Positions 1-8,226 of a DNA stretch of 64,000 nucleotides are shown in pieces. The notes beneath the pieces are model-generated. The model had not been told where the DNA came from. It made no database searches and worked only from the letters and a program-made list of their open reading frames with translations. Origin of the DNA: Thiotrichales bacterium (GTDB taxonomy: Bacteria > Pseudomonadota > Gammaproteobacteria > HK1); NCBI GenBank assembly GCA_026709935.1, contig JAPOSC010000004.1, positions 186,789 through 250,788 of the forward strand, written 5' to 3'. Every line of letters starts with the position of its first letter. The first letter of the stretch is position 1. Made by a program: the position numbers and the translations under genes.

Positions 1-326
1 GCACGACCTCGCACGAGTACTACGAGGGCGAGGATGCGCACGCCCTGCGTCGCATCATCTCCGGTTCCGCGTGGATGGTGTACGGCGCGAACGGCCTCGC
101 ATTCGCCCAAGTGGCCGGCGGATTCGTCGACGTTGCGCTCGAAGCCGGAGTCGGCGTGTACGACTACTGCGCCCTCGTTCCGGTGGTCGAGAACGCCGGC
201 GGGGTGATGACCGGGTGGCGGGGAGAGCCTCTGACCCTCGATCCCGCGCCCGGCGGGAGAATCCTGGCGAGCGGCAACCGGGTGATGCACGAGGCCGCGA
301 TGAACTGTCTGGCCGGAGCGGGCTGA
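1..326 (+). CDS. Inositol-monophosphatase family protein, HisN-like (5' end missing)
   Basis: Only the C-terminal ~107 residues are in the window; the frame is open from base 3 and stops with TGA at 324-326. The segment VYDYCALVPVVENAGG followed by a Gly-rich strand is the C-terminal signature of the inositol monophosphatase fold, where the Asp of the YDY motif helps hold the catalytic metal. The ALVPVVENAGG wording is closest to the HisN-type histidinol-phosphatases that dephosphorylate L-histidinol phosphate in histidine synthesis. A generic inositol monophosphatase or CysQ-type enzyme cannot be excluded without the N-terminus. No other his gene is visible nearby. Confidence 0.75.
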   Translation, partial: TTSHEYYEGEDAHALRRIISGSAWMVYGANGLAFAQVAGGFVDVALEAGVGVYDYCALVPVVENAGGVMTGWRGEPLTLDPAPGGRILASGNRVMHEAAMNCLAGAG

Positions 327-519
327 GGCGCATCTCCGCCGGATCCACCATCTCCGCGCCAGCCATTCCCGCCGAGACGCCGGCCCCGAGCATTCCGCGG
401 TGGCGATGACCCCATCGAAGCGGTAGGGTGGCGGCATCTCACCGGAACGCAATCCGGGACGGACTGCCGGAGCACGCCGTCGTCGTCCCGGCGCCGGTTT
501 GCCGGATGCGGGGACTGAC

Positions 520-948
520 ATGATGCAAAGCGAAGAACTGAAGGATGTGGGCCTCAAGGCGACCCAGCCGCGGTTGAAGATCCTGTCCGTGCTGGAGCAG
601 CACCGCGACCGGCACATGAGCGCGGAGGATGTCTACCGGGCACTGATGGCCACGGACGACGACCTCGGTCTCGCGACGATCTACCGCGTGCTGACGCAGT
701 TCGAATCCGCCGGACTCGTCATCCGGCACCACTTCGCGGGGGGGCATGCGGTGTTCGAGCTCGACTCGGGCGAGCACCACGACCACATCGTATGCATCGA
801 CTGCGGCAAGGTGACCGAGTTCGTGGACAACACCATCGAGCGCCGGCAGATCACGATCGCCAAAAGGCACGGCTTCCGCCTCGCCGACCACTCGCTGGTG
901 ATGCACGGCCACTGCGATCGCAAGGACTGCGAGCACCGCGAGTGCTGA
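520..948 (+). CDS. fur: Ferric uptake regulator Fur
   Basis: This is a Fe(II)-dependent repressor that binds 19-bp Fur boxes. The N-terminal winged helix includes LKATQPRLKILSVLEQ and the recognition segment ATIYRVLTQFESAGLV. The dimerisation half has the metal-binding stretch EHHDHIVCIDCGKV and a C-terminal Cys-rich tail (CDRKDCEHREC). The ORF track starts at 499, but the ATG at 520 (an ATG-ATG pair, preceded by GGGGA at short spacing) gives a 142-residue protein that begins like known Fur proteins. It stands upstream of the iron transporter and haem genes and of several sequences matching Fur boxes, so it is very likely their regulator. Confidence 0.93.
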   Translation: MMQSEELKDVGLKATQPRLKILSVLEQHRDRHMSAEDVYRALMATDDDLGLATIYRVLTQFESAGLVIRHHFAGGHAVFELDSGEHHDHIVCIDCGKVTEFVDNTIERRQITIAKRHGFRLADHSLVMHGHCDRKDCEHREC

Positions 949-953
949 TGTAT

Positions 954-1000
954 CCGGTCCGTGAGGACCGGTATGCCTGTATCCGGTCCTTCAGGACCGG
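954..1000 (+). terminator. Tandem hairpins downstream of fur
   Basis: Two near-identical hairpins follow the fur stop: CCGGTCC-gtga-GGACCGG (954-971) and CCGGTCC-ttca-GGACCGG (983-1000). They lie in two ~29-bp tandem units beginning TGTATCCGGTCC. Neither is followed by a clear T-run, so they may be a weak or Rho-assisted terminator, or a transcript-stabilising element between fur and fbpB. Confidence 0.6.
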
Positions 1001-1100
1001 TGTGCTCGAACCGTTCCGTCCACTTGCAGCCTCCCCCAACTCTTCACTCGCAGACCCTGCCGAGTCCCATCGGCGCCCGGGCCCGGGACGCTGAACGCAG

Positions 1101-2852
1101 ATGAGAACGCGGCGGTTGTCGAGACGGATCCCCTGGCTGACTTGGGCGGCGCTGGTGGTGGCGGCGCTGGTCGCGGTGCCCATTCTCAGCGTCCTCTCCA
1201 GTGTCTTTCAGTCCGGTCAGGGAAACTGGCCGCATCTTGTCGAGACGGTCCTCCCCCACTACATCGCGAACAGCCTGAGCCTGATGGCGGGCGTCTCCGT
1301 CGGCGTGGTGGTCGCGGGGGTCGGTCCCGCCTGGCTCGTGGTCATGTGCGAGTTTCCCGGCCGCCGGCTGTTCGAATGGACGCTGATCCTGCCGCTCGCG
1401 GTGCCGGCCTATGTGGTCGCCTATGCGTATACGGACTTTCTTCAGGCCGCCGGCCCGTTGCAGACCTGGATTCGCGACCTGACGGGTTGGGGGGTGCGCG
1501 ATTACTGGTTTCCGCAAATTCGCAGCCTGGAAGGCGCCATCATCATCTTTTCCGCGGTGTTGATGCCCTATACCTATCTGCTTGCTCGCACCGCTTTTCT
1601 GGAGCAATCCATCAGCGTGCTGGGGGCCGCCTCGACCCTGGGGAAATCACCGTGGAACCGATTCCGCACCGTCGCGGTCCCGTTGGCCCGCCCGGCCATC
1701 GTTACCGGGACGGCGCTGGCCCTGATGGAAACCCTGGCCGACTTCGGCACGGTCGCGCATTTCGGCATCAGCACGTTCACGACCGGCATCTACAGGACCT
1801 GGTTCTCCATGGGCGACCGCGTGGCGGCGGCCCAGCTATCGAGCATCCTCGTGGCCTTCGTGTTCGCGTTGCTGCTGCTCGAGCGCTACAGCCGCCACCG
1901 GGCTCGCTTCTATCGAATCGGCGGTACGTACGAGCAGATCGAACCCGCCCGGCTGCATGGATGGCGGGCGTGGAGCGCGGCTCTGTTCTGTGCCGCACCC
2001 CTGATGGTCGGCTTCCTCGGACCGATTCTGATCCTGCTCTGGATGGCGTTGACCGCCGGCCATGATCTCTTCAGCCCGCGCTACGTCGAGCTGACCACCA
2101 ACAGCGTGCTCCTCGCGGGGGTCACGGCGATACTCGCGGTCGTGCTCGCGCTGCTCCTGTGCTACGCCGCGCGGATCGAGAAATCGCGAATGACATCGGG
2201 CGCCAACGTCATTGCCGGAATGGGGTACGCGATTCCGGGATCGATCATCGCCGTCGGCATCCTGATTCCCGTGGCGGCCATCGACAATGCGCTGAGCGCG
2301 TGGCTGGAGGCGAACTTCGGAATCAGGACGGGCCTGCTGCTCACGGGCAGCATTGCCGCGCTGGTGTTCGCCTACCTGGTTCGCTTCATGGCCGTGGCCC
2401 TGCATACCGTGCAGGCGAGCTTCGCCAAGGTGACCCCCAGCATGGAAGACGTTTCACGCACCCTGGGTCACGGACCTGTGTCCACCGCGCTTCGGGTGCA
2501 CTTGCCGATTCTCTCGGGCGGGATGCTGACCGCGAGCCTGATCGTCTTCGTCGACGTCATGAAGGAGCTGCCGGCGACGCTCATCATGCGGCCCTTCAAC
2601 TTCGATACCCTGGCGATTCAGGCCTACAACCTGGCCAAGGACGAACGGCTGACCCAGGCCGCGACCCCATCGCTGGTGATTGCGGCTTGCGGGCTCGTCC
2701 CGGTGCTGGTCATCAGCCGCGCAATCATGCAATCCCGTCCCGGCGCCAGGGCGAGCGAACGCATCCACCCCTCGGCCGCGGAAGTCTTCACCGCCGGATA
2801 CCCCGGACGCGGGGACGCGACCGCCACGGAGTCCGGAGGTGCGAACGCATGA
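1101..2852 (+). CDS. fbpB: Ferric iron ABC transporter permease (fused, FbpB/AfuB type)
   Basis: A 583-residue inner-membrane protein with about 12 predicted membrane spans, made of two homologous ABC permease halves as is usual for FbpB/AfuB/HitB. Each half carries an EAA-type cytoplasmic loop that docks the ATPase: EQSISVLGAASTLGKSPW around residue 165 and MEDVSRTLGHGP around 450. It would move Fe(III) delivered by the periplasmic protein encoded at 2955-3980, powered by the ATPase encoded at 10506-11573. The gene is alone on this strand; fbpA converges on it and fbpC is about 7.6 kb away, so the transporter is genetically scattered. Length and topology are normal for the family. Confidence 0.9.
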   Translation: MRTRRLSRRIPWLTWAALVVAALVAVPILSVLSSVFQSGQGNWPHLVETVLPHYIANSLSLMAGVSVGVVVAGVGPAWLVVMCEFPGRRLFEWTLILPLAVPAYVVAYAYTDFLQAAGPLQTWIRDLTGWGVRDYWFPQIRSLEGAIIIFSAVLMPYTYLLARTAFLEQSISVLGAASTLGKSPWNRFRTVAVPLARPAIVTGTALALMETLADFGTVAHFGISTFTTGIYRTWFSMGDRVAAAQLSSILVAFVFALLLLERYSRHRARFYRIGGTYEQIEPARLHGWRAWSAALFCAAPLMVGFLGPILILLWMALTAGHDLFSPRYVELTTNSVLLAGVTAILAVVLALLLCYAARIEKSRMTSGANVIAGMGYAIPGSIIAVGILIPVAAIDNALSAWLEANFGIRTGLLLTGSIAALVFAYLVRFMAVALHTVQASFAKVTPSMEDVSRTLGHGPVSTALRVHLPILSGGMLTASLIVFVDVMKELPATLIMRPFNFDTLAIQAYNLAKDERLTQAATPSLVIAACGLVPVLVISRAIMQSRPGARASERIHPSAAEVFTAGYPGRGDATATESGGANA

Positions 2853-2890
2853 CGGGGCGCGGTCATTTCGGCACTTTCTTGCAGAATCCC

Positions 2891-2923
2891 CAAAAGAAAC
2901 CCCGGTACGAGGCCGTACCGGGG
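2891..2923 (-). terminator. Intrinsic terminator of fbpA
   Basis: A perfect 10-bp stem CCCCGGTACG/CGTACCGGGG with an AGGC loop lies between the convergent fbpB and fbpA genes. Read on the minus strand it is followed by GTTTCTTTTG, a T-rich tract suited to terminating fbpA transcription. The stem could also slow read-through from fbpB. Confidence 0.8.
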
Positions 2924-2954
2924 TCGCTGCGTCGCGGAGTCGGTTCGAATCGGA

Positions 2955-3980
2955 TTACTGGTATCCGGCGCGATCGTAGATCTTTTGTGCCTCGGGCTGA
3001 TTCTCGCCGAGAGCGGACAGGTTCAAGGTATCGGATCTGAAGATGCCGAGCTGGGCGACGCTGTCCGACAGACCCACGCCCATGACGGCGGGATATTCGT
3101 CGTTGCCGGCGGAGAAGTACTCCTGCGCCGCGTCGCTGGCGAGATACTCCAGGAACTTGATGGCGTTCTCCCGGTTGGGCGCATGTTTGGCTACCCCCGC
3201 GCCGGAGATGTTGGCGTGCGCACCCGTCGAGCCCTGGTTGGGGAATACCCAACCAATGCGCGCCATGGCGTCATCGTCGAGACCCTTCACGTCCTTGCGC
3301 AGCGCCCGGGCGAAGTAGTACGTATTGGATACGCTCACCGCGCATTCGCCGGAGGCGATGCCGCGGAGCTGATCCGTATCCCCTCCGGCCGGGTCACGCG
3401 CCCGGTTGTTCCACACCCCTTCGGCCCATTGCGCCGCCGCCTCGCTGCCCTGGTGAGCGATGATCGAAGACAGCAGAGACAACATGTAGATGTTGCCGGA
3501 GCTGCGGGTGCAGACCATCCCCTTCATCTTGGGATCGGCGATGGAATCATAGGTCTGGATGTCCAGCGGATTCACCCGGTCCTTGTCGTAGAAGAGGATG
3601 CGGAGCCGCTGGGAGAAGCCGTACCACTTGCCGTCGGGGTGACGCAGCCATTGCGGTATGCGGGCGTTCAGCACATCCGACGTGACCGGCTGCAGGAGAC
3701 CCGCCTGGTCGGCGCGCCAGATGCGTCCCGCATCCACGGTCAGCAACACGTCGGCGGGGCTGTTGGCGCCCTCGGCCTTCATCCGCTCGATAAGGGCATC
3801 CGCCTTGTCTTCGATGCGGTTGATCTTGATGCCGGTGGCCTGCTCGAAATCGGAGTACAGCCGCTCATCCGTGTCGTAGTGGCGGGAGGAGTAGAGGTTC
3901 AGTTCCCCCGCCGCTTGCGCTTGCGTCACGGCAAGCAACGACAACCCTGCGGCGGTGGCGATCAAGCCGGAAATTCTCAT
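2955..3980 (-). CDS. fbpA: Ferric iron ABC transporter periplasmic binding protein (FbpA type)
   Basis: A 341-residue periplasmic Fe(III)-binding protein. The ORF track begins at 4055, but the ATG at 3980 follows AAGGAG at 7-nt spacing and starts a standard signal peptide (MRISGLIATAAGLSLLAVTQAQA) with cleavage before AGELNLYSSRHYD. The mature N-terminus LNLYSSRHYDTDERLYSDFE and the adjacent tyrosines in SNTYYFARAL, the known iron-binding pair in FbpA/FutA proteins, support the call. It should hand iron to FbpB. A Fur box lies about 145 nt upstream of the start and a strong terminator follows, so it looks like a single-gene Fur-controlled unit. Confidence 0.93.
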   Translation of the reverse strand: MRISGLIATAAGLSLLAVTQAQAAGELNLYSSRHYDTDERLYSDFEQATGIKINRIEDKADALIERMKAEGANSPADVLLTVDAGRIWRADQAGLLQPVTSDVLNARIPQWLRHPDGKWYGFSQRLRILFYDKDRVNPLDIQTYDSIADPKMKGMVCTRSSGNIYMLSLLSSIIAHQGSEAAAQWAEGVWNNRARDPAGGDTDQLRGIASGECAVSVSNTYYFARALRKDVKGLDDDAMARIGWVFPNQGSTGAHANISGAGVAKHAPNRENAIKFLEYLASDAAQEYFSAGNDEYPAVMGVGLSDSVAQLGIFRSDTLNLSALGENQPEAQKIYDRAGYQ

Positions 3981-4123
3981 CGGTTCACTCCTTGCGGGCT
4001 CATCATGCTGGTTGGGGCGCTCTGTGCATCGGCGTGTCTTGACGGGTTCCGCCATCCCCTTCGGTTGCGGACGGGTGTTCGGAACTCGTGCGCGGGGAAT
4101 ATAATTTTGCCATTATTCAAATG

Positions 4124-4144
4124 CAAGTGATTCTTACTTTCATT
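4124..4144 (-). promoter_or_regulatory. Probable Fur box upstream of fbpA
   Basis: The AT-rich stretch containing GCAAGTGATTCTTACTTTCATT matches the GATAATGATAATCATTATC-type Fur consensus in its repeated hexamers. It stands in the only AT-rich part of the fbpA upstream region. Assignment is by eye. Confidence 0.7.
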
Positions 4145-4238
4145 CGTAACTGGGACCAATGTGTGACCGGTCGCCGCACGGCGGCGACGATTCGTCGGGC
4201 ATCGGCTCGGGTCTGTCTGCGCTGTCCACTGCTATCCG

Positions 4239-5747
4239 TCAGATGCTCTTCAGTGCTGGGTCGCGATCGAGCTCGGAAGCCTGGCGCAGCCCGGTCACGA
4301 ACGACGAGAGGCCGGCGGTGCGCAAGGGGACGAACGGCTTGGCGGTTTGCTTGCAGAACCGCTTGGCCCGGTGGCTGGCCCGGTGGCTCACGCAGTCCAC
4401 GGGACACAGGACGACATCGGCCTGACCCAGGATGCGGCCGAGTTGCCCTTCGTGGTCCTCGATGCCGCCGTCGTGGTGGATGAACTGGCCGTTCAGCCGC
4501 TCCACGAGGGTGCGGAAATGGCTGACGATGCCGGACCGACCGCCGACGTAGGCGACCCGTCTTCCGCAGAGGTCGACCACCCGACCGCCCTCGACGACGC
4601 GGCCGCCGTCCGCATCGTCGATGCCGGTTTCCAGCATGGATTCGAGGGCGTCGCATTCGGCACTGAGCGCTTCGGCCGTCGAGCTCACGTCCCGGAGGGT
4701 GGCTTGCAGGGCGGACAGATCATGTTCCAGCGTCGACCGCCGTTGCGTTTCGGTTCGCAGCCGGCGTCCCGCTTCGTCCCGCTCCGACTCGAGCGTGGCG
4801 TTATGCGCCCGCAGCGTGCGGACGGTCTCACCGCCCTCCAGCTCGCGCAGTCGGCCCTCGACCTGATCGAGACGGCTCTCGGCCTCCTGCGCCACCTGGA
4901 GCCGGCTCGCCAGCTCTCGCTTCTCCGCCTGGTGTTCGTCGACGATGCACCGATGCGCGGTCTGGCTCTCGAACAGTCGGCGTCTTGCGGACGCGAGTTG
5001 CTCGCCCAGTTCCTGCCGTTCGCCCTCCAGGATCCGCAACCGCCGGATGTCGGCGCGGTTCGTCGCACCGGCCAGGTGCGAGAGCATGTGAACCTCTCCG
5101 AACGCCTGGACCACCAGGGTCGGGGTGGCGCGGGGGTGCGTCATGAGCGCCCAGTAGGGCCCGGGCACGTCTCCGTCCGCCAAGGCCCGCTTCCAGAGCT
5201 CGCCGACCTGCTCCGTGGATTTCGCACGACGAAACCGCTCGATCGCGGTCCGGTACTTCCGATCCAGGATCTTGTGCGTGAGCTTCGACACCCGCCCCTC
5301 CTTGGCGGAAAGCTGCACGAAGTGACCGTGAATTCGGTACTCGGTCTCGTCGGGCTCGAACCGGATGCCCGCCCTGGCGGCAATCCGGCCGAGATCGGCA
5401 AAGCTGAGGCACGTGCCGCAGATCGAGCAGTGGTATCCATCCCAGATCTCCCACAGCAGGCGCCGGCGGGAGGTCCGGGATGCGCACCGTGGGTGGAGGT
5501 TCGGGAGCCGGCCGAAATCGGAGCGTTTTGCCGCTGCGGACAAGCCGGAGGTCAGGTCGGTTCCGCCCCCGGAACCGGGTTCCCCCTCACCGGCGAGTGC
5601 ATCCGGAGCAGCATGATTATTCATGTACGGGAGGACGCTCCTCTTCGTCTTGCGCGTGCGCAATGCGTTCGCGCCGTTGCAGAGCCCCGTTTCGCAACAT
5701 CGCGCCGGCGCTTCTTCCGGGGCATGAGGAGAATCTCGAAATGTCAT
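4239..5747 (-). CDS. DUF2325 domain protein with long coiled coil
   Basis: A 502-residue cytosolic protein. The start at 5747 (MTFRDSPHAP) is preferred over 5801 because a GGAG-containing stretch precedes it. Near the N-terminus is a Cys cluster (YHCSICGTCLSFADLG) that could bind zinc or iron. The middle (~residues 220-370) is Glu/Arg/Leu-rich and heptad-like, probably a long coiled coil. The C-terminus has the DUF2325 signature VAYVGGRSGIVSHFRTLVE and DVVLCPVDCVSHRA. Members of this family are often found beside iron-transport and imelysin genes, which fits here, but no biochemical function is known to me. It is transcribed toward fbpA, which keeps its own Fur box. Confidence 0.8.
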   Translation of the reverse strand: MTFRDSPHAPEEAPARCCETGLCNGANALRTRKTKRSVLPYMNNHAAPDALAGEGEPGSGGGTDLTSGLSAAAKRSDFGRLPNLHPRCASRTSRRRLLWEIWDGYHCSICGTCLSFADLGRIAARAGIRFEPDETEYRIHGHFVQLSAKEGRVSKLTHKILDRKYRTAIERFRRAKSTEQVGELWKRALADGDVPGPYWALMTHPRATPTLVVQAFGEVHMLSHLAGATNRADIRRLRILEGERQELGEQLASARRRLFESQTAHRCIVDEHQAEKRELASRLQVAQEAESRLDQVEGRLRELEGGETVRTLRAHNATLESERDEAGRRLRTETQRRSTLEHDLSALQATLRDVSSTAEALSAECDALESMLETGIDDADGGRVVEGGRVVDLCGRRVAYVGGRSGIVSHFRTLVERLNGQFIHHDGGIEDHEGQLGRILGQADVVLCPVDCVSHRASHRAKRFCKQTAKPFVPLRTAGLSSFVTGLRQASELDRDPALKSI

Positions 5748-5918
5748 GGTCCGGTCTCCGTGGTGGGAGTGGATGGAGTCCGGGCTGGCTGGCGGTCGCA
5801 TGAAGGCGCGAGCGCGGGCGGCGGGCTGGGACGAAATTCAGTGGGCTGCAATCGTTGAATCGTGGCCTCTGATGCGGATGCGGGGTCGGCGCTCTTTCCG
5901 ATCATTTCGTCAGGCCGA

Positions 5919-6134
5919 TCACTTCGTCAGGATGAGCTTTCCTCTCCGGGTGTGACGCAGCCGATAGATCTCGCCGCCATGATCGATCTCCACCACGGCG
6001 CCGGAAACGAACAGGTCGGCGCTCGGAATGCGTCGCACTCCTGCATGGCGCGGGACGCCCGACGCCGGGACGGCGGGCGACGGGATGTGGCGCAGGGGTT
6101 CCGGGGCCGGCCGAGAATCGTGGTGCCTGATCAT
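5919..6134 (-). CDS. hemP: Hemin uptake protein HemP
   Basis: A 71-residue protein whose C-terminal 25 residues match the HemP family (VVEIDHGGEIYRLRHTRRGKLILTK). HemP proteins accompany haem or iron acquisition loci; their role is poorly defined, and in some bacteria they regulate the haem receptor. The ATG at 6134 is chosen because GGAG sits 6 nt upstream; the longer 85-residue ORF from 6176 lacks support. The N-terminal half is variable and Pro/Arg-rich, as is common. A clear Fur box lies about 150 nt upstream. A 17-bp segment at the stop codon (CCGATCA(T/C)TTCGTCAGG) is duplicated in tandem. Confidence 0.85.
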   Translation of the reverse strand: MIRHHDSRPAPEPLRHIPSPAVPASGVPRHAGVRRIPSADLFVSGAVVEIDHGGEIYRLRHTRRGKLILTK

Positions 6135-6283
6135 GTGCATCTCCGAGCCGCCGAACCGGGCGCTCCAGCGCCGCAACGGCAGTCGATGTCCAGGTGGATT
6201 GATATTCGGATGCAGTGCGTCATCACTGAGTCAGCTTGATCGGCCATGCCGGAGGAGTTCGGGGCTGAGCCAATCAGATAAAT

Positions 6284-6302
6284 AATGCGAATCATTCTTA
6301 TT
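6284..6302 (-). promoter_or_regulatory. Fur box upstream of hemP
   Basis: AATGCGAATCATTCTTATT lies in a GATAAATAATGCGAATC context and is a close match to the Fur consensus. It sits between hemP and the decayed DUF1111 gene, both on the minus strand, so it is positioned to control hemP. Confidence 0.85.
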
Positions 6303-6318
6303 TGTATTGAAATCGCTG

Positions 6319-7077
6319 TCAACCCCCTTTCGTGCACCTCCTTTCCGACACGAAAGTCGCGATTCCCGTCAAAGCGAATTCAGAAACGCCACGAGCGCGT
6401 CCCGGTCCGGCCTCGACATCGACCGGAACGCGGCGGTCGCCCGCGTAGTGCGGCTCCTCCAGAACCACTCTGGTACCGTCATCGAACACCACGGCGCGCT
6501 CCGTGCGGGTGATGCGCACCCTCCCCTCCGCCGCCATCCCCGGCACCGCGACATCCTGAAGCTGGCGGCCGTAGATCGGCTCCGGAATCACCGCCGCGCG
6601 GCCGGAGGCAAGCAGGGCACGCTCCTCCTCCGTCCGCGGCGGAACCGAAAGCCGCAGCAGCATCGATACCGCACTGTCCTCGGCATTGACCGGAGGATGG
6701 CCACGGCCGTCTTTCAGGTGGCAACGCTGGCAGGAGCGGGCGTTGTACAGCGGCCCCAGTCCATCGGCGCTTCGGGTGGAACTGGGCGAGGACACCCACG
6801 GCCGACGAAACAGCCCGTTCCCGATCGCGAACTGTGCACGCGCTTCGAACGGAATGTTGGCGGACGGTTGAGAAAACGCGTCGCGGTCGAATCGCTTGCG
6901 GTTGGTTGCCGTGCCGCCGGAGAGACGCTCCCACCGCTCGGCGGCGTCGAATCGGGTCGCCGGCGCGAGAATTGCGGCGCGTTCGACCCGGTCGGGCGCA
7001 GCCAACGGAACCGCCGGCCCGACCGTCGCGGCGACAAGAGCAGCGACGGCCATGCTCCGCATGCGACGAGAATCCAT
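6319..7077 (-). pseudogene. Di-haem oxidoreductase/peroxidase (DUF1111), internally deleted remnant
   Basis: From the ATG at 7077 the protein has a signal peptide (MRSMAVAALVAATVG) and a typical DUF1111 N-terminal half: LSGGTATNRKRFDRDAFSQP, GNGLFRRPWVSSPSST, and the haem motif CQRCH in ARSCQRCHLKDGRGHPP. It runs on through YGRQLQDVAVPGMAAEGRVRI to EEPHYAGD. Members are usually ~450-500 residues with a second CxxCH. Here the second haem site is absent. Just after EEPHYAGD the family's C-terminal tail (SRPDRDALVAFLNSL, stop at 6369) appears in a different frame. The simplest reading is an out-of-frame deletion of about half the gene. The surviving frame adds an unrelated tail to 6319. Confidence 0.8.
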
Positions 7078-7302
7078 GGTGTCAGGCACTTGTGTCAGGC
7101 GTTACGAACGCGATGGAACCCGATTCGGGACGATAGTGCCAACCAGGTCGGAGCCGATGCCGCAAATCACCCCGAATGGACGCCCCGGAGATCGGGGATT
7201 ACGACGCAACCGCGTCGCGCAGTGGCCTCCGGAGCACCAGCGGGAGTCGGTGACCGGGGGCGGGCCGCGGCCGGTGAAGCGCGGGCCCGCCCCGCCCATC
7301 CG

Positions 7303-8226
7303 CTACTGGAAGACGGCGCCCGGGTTGTCCAGGCTGTCGGAACCTTCAAGCTCGAGACTCTCGACGCCCAAGGCGACCGCCACGCGCTCGATGACGCGCG
7401 TCTGCGCCTTGAGTGCTTCCACCACGTCGCTCACCAGCGCGTTCCCCTCGGGGTTGTTCTCGCCCAGCATCTGGTCGTAAGCCATTGCCCCGGAGTCGGC
7501 CGTGTCCTTCATCTTCTGCATGGCCGCCGCGGTGGCATCGAGAGCGGTCTTCATCTCCGCGTCGAGATCCGCCATCGCCGCATTCACCAGGCCCGCGAGG
7601 CTCGCACCTTCGACCACGCTGCCGTCGATACGCTGGTAGCGCCCGTGGTAGATGTTATGGATGCCCCGGGCGTCATCGTAGTGCGAGTTGTGGGTGTTGT
7701 CGGAGAAGCAGTCGTGCTCCTCCTCCGGATCGTGGAGCATGAGGCCAAGCTGCATGCGCTCGCCGGCCAGCTCCCCGTAGGAGAGACTTCCCATGCCGGT
7801 CAGCATGACCGCCACCTGCCCCGTCGCCGACTGCTCCTTCAGCGCCGCGACCGCCTCGCCGTCCGATCCCCATGCGGCCACGATGTCTTCCAGGTCCGCG
7901 ATCAGGAGGTCGGTCGCCGCCATCAGATACGCCCGCCGTCGGTCACAGTTGCCGCCGGTGCAGCCCGCCCCCGCCATGAAGTCCGAAGCCGGACGCTGAC
8001 CGGCCCCCGGGCCGGTGCCGTTGAGATCCTGACCCCACAGCAGGAACTCGATGGCGTGATATCCGGTCGAGACATTGGCCTCCACCTCGTCCACCTCGTG
8101 CAGGGACCGCAGCAGGTCGGCATCGATGGTGGTCGCGTCGACGGTGCGTCCGGCCACCGTGAGCGTCGGGTTGGCGATGATGTTTGCGGCGTAGCATGTA
8201 GCCCGCCTCGATCCGACCGGAGACAT
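7303..8226 (-). CDS. Imelysin family protein, N-terminally truncated
   Basis: A 307-residue ORF with the imelysin core: the GxHxxE signature in STGYHAIEFLLWGQDLNG, then GQRPASDF, and the iron-regulated-protein stretch LMLHDPEEEHDCFSDNTHNSHYDD followed by GIHNIYHGRY. Imelysins are normally exported proteins of ~400 residues linked to iron uptake. Here the first ~100 residues, including the signal peptide, are missing; recognisable homology begins at ANIIANPTLTVAG. The ATG directly follows the stop of the upstream regulator gene (TGAATG), so it might still be translated by coupling. Without a signal peptide it is probably non-functional or mislocalised. It lies upstream of the broken DUF1111 gene, the usual partner of imelysins. 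Confidence 0.8.
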   Translation of the reverse strand: MSPVGSRRATCYAANIIANPTLTVAGRTVDATTIDADLLRSLHEVDEVEANVSTGYHAIEFLLWGQDLNGTGPGAGQRPASDFMAGAGCTGGNCDRRRAYLMAATDLLIADLEDIVAAWGSDGEAVAALKEQSATGQVAVMLTGMGSLSYGELAGERMQLGLMLHDPEEEHDCFSDNTHNSHYDDARGIHNIYHGRYQRIDGSVVEGASLAGLVNAAMADLDAEMKTALDATAAAMQKMKDTADSGAMAYDQMLGENNPEGNALVSDVVEALKAQTRVIERVAVALGVESLELEGSDSLDNPGAVFQ

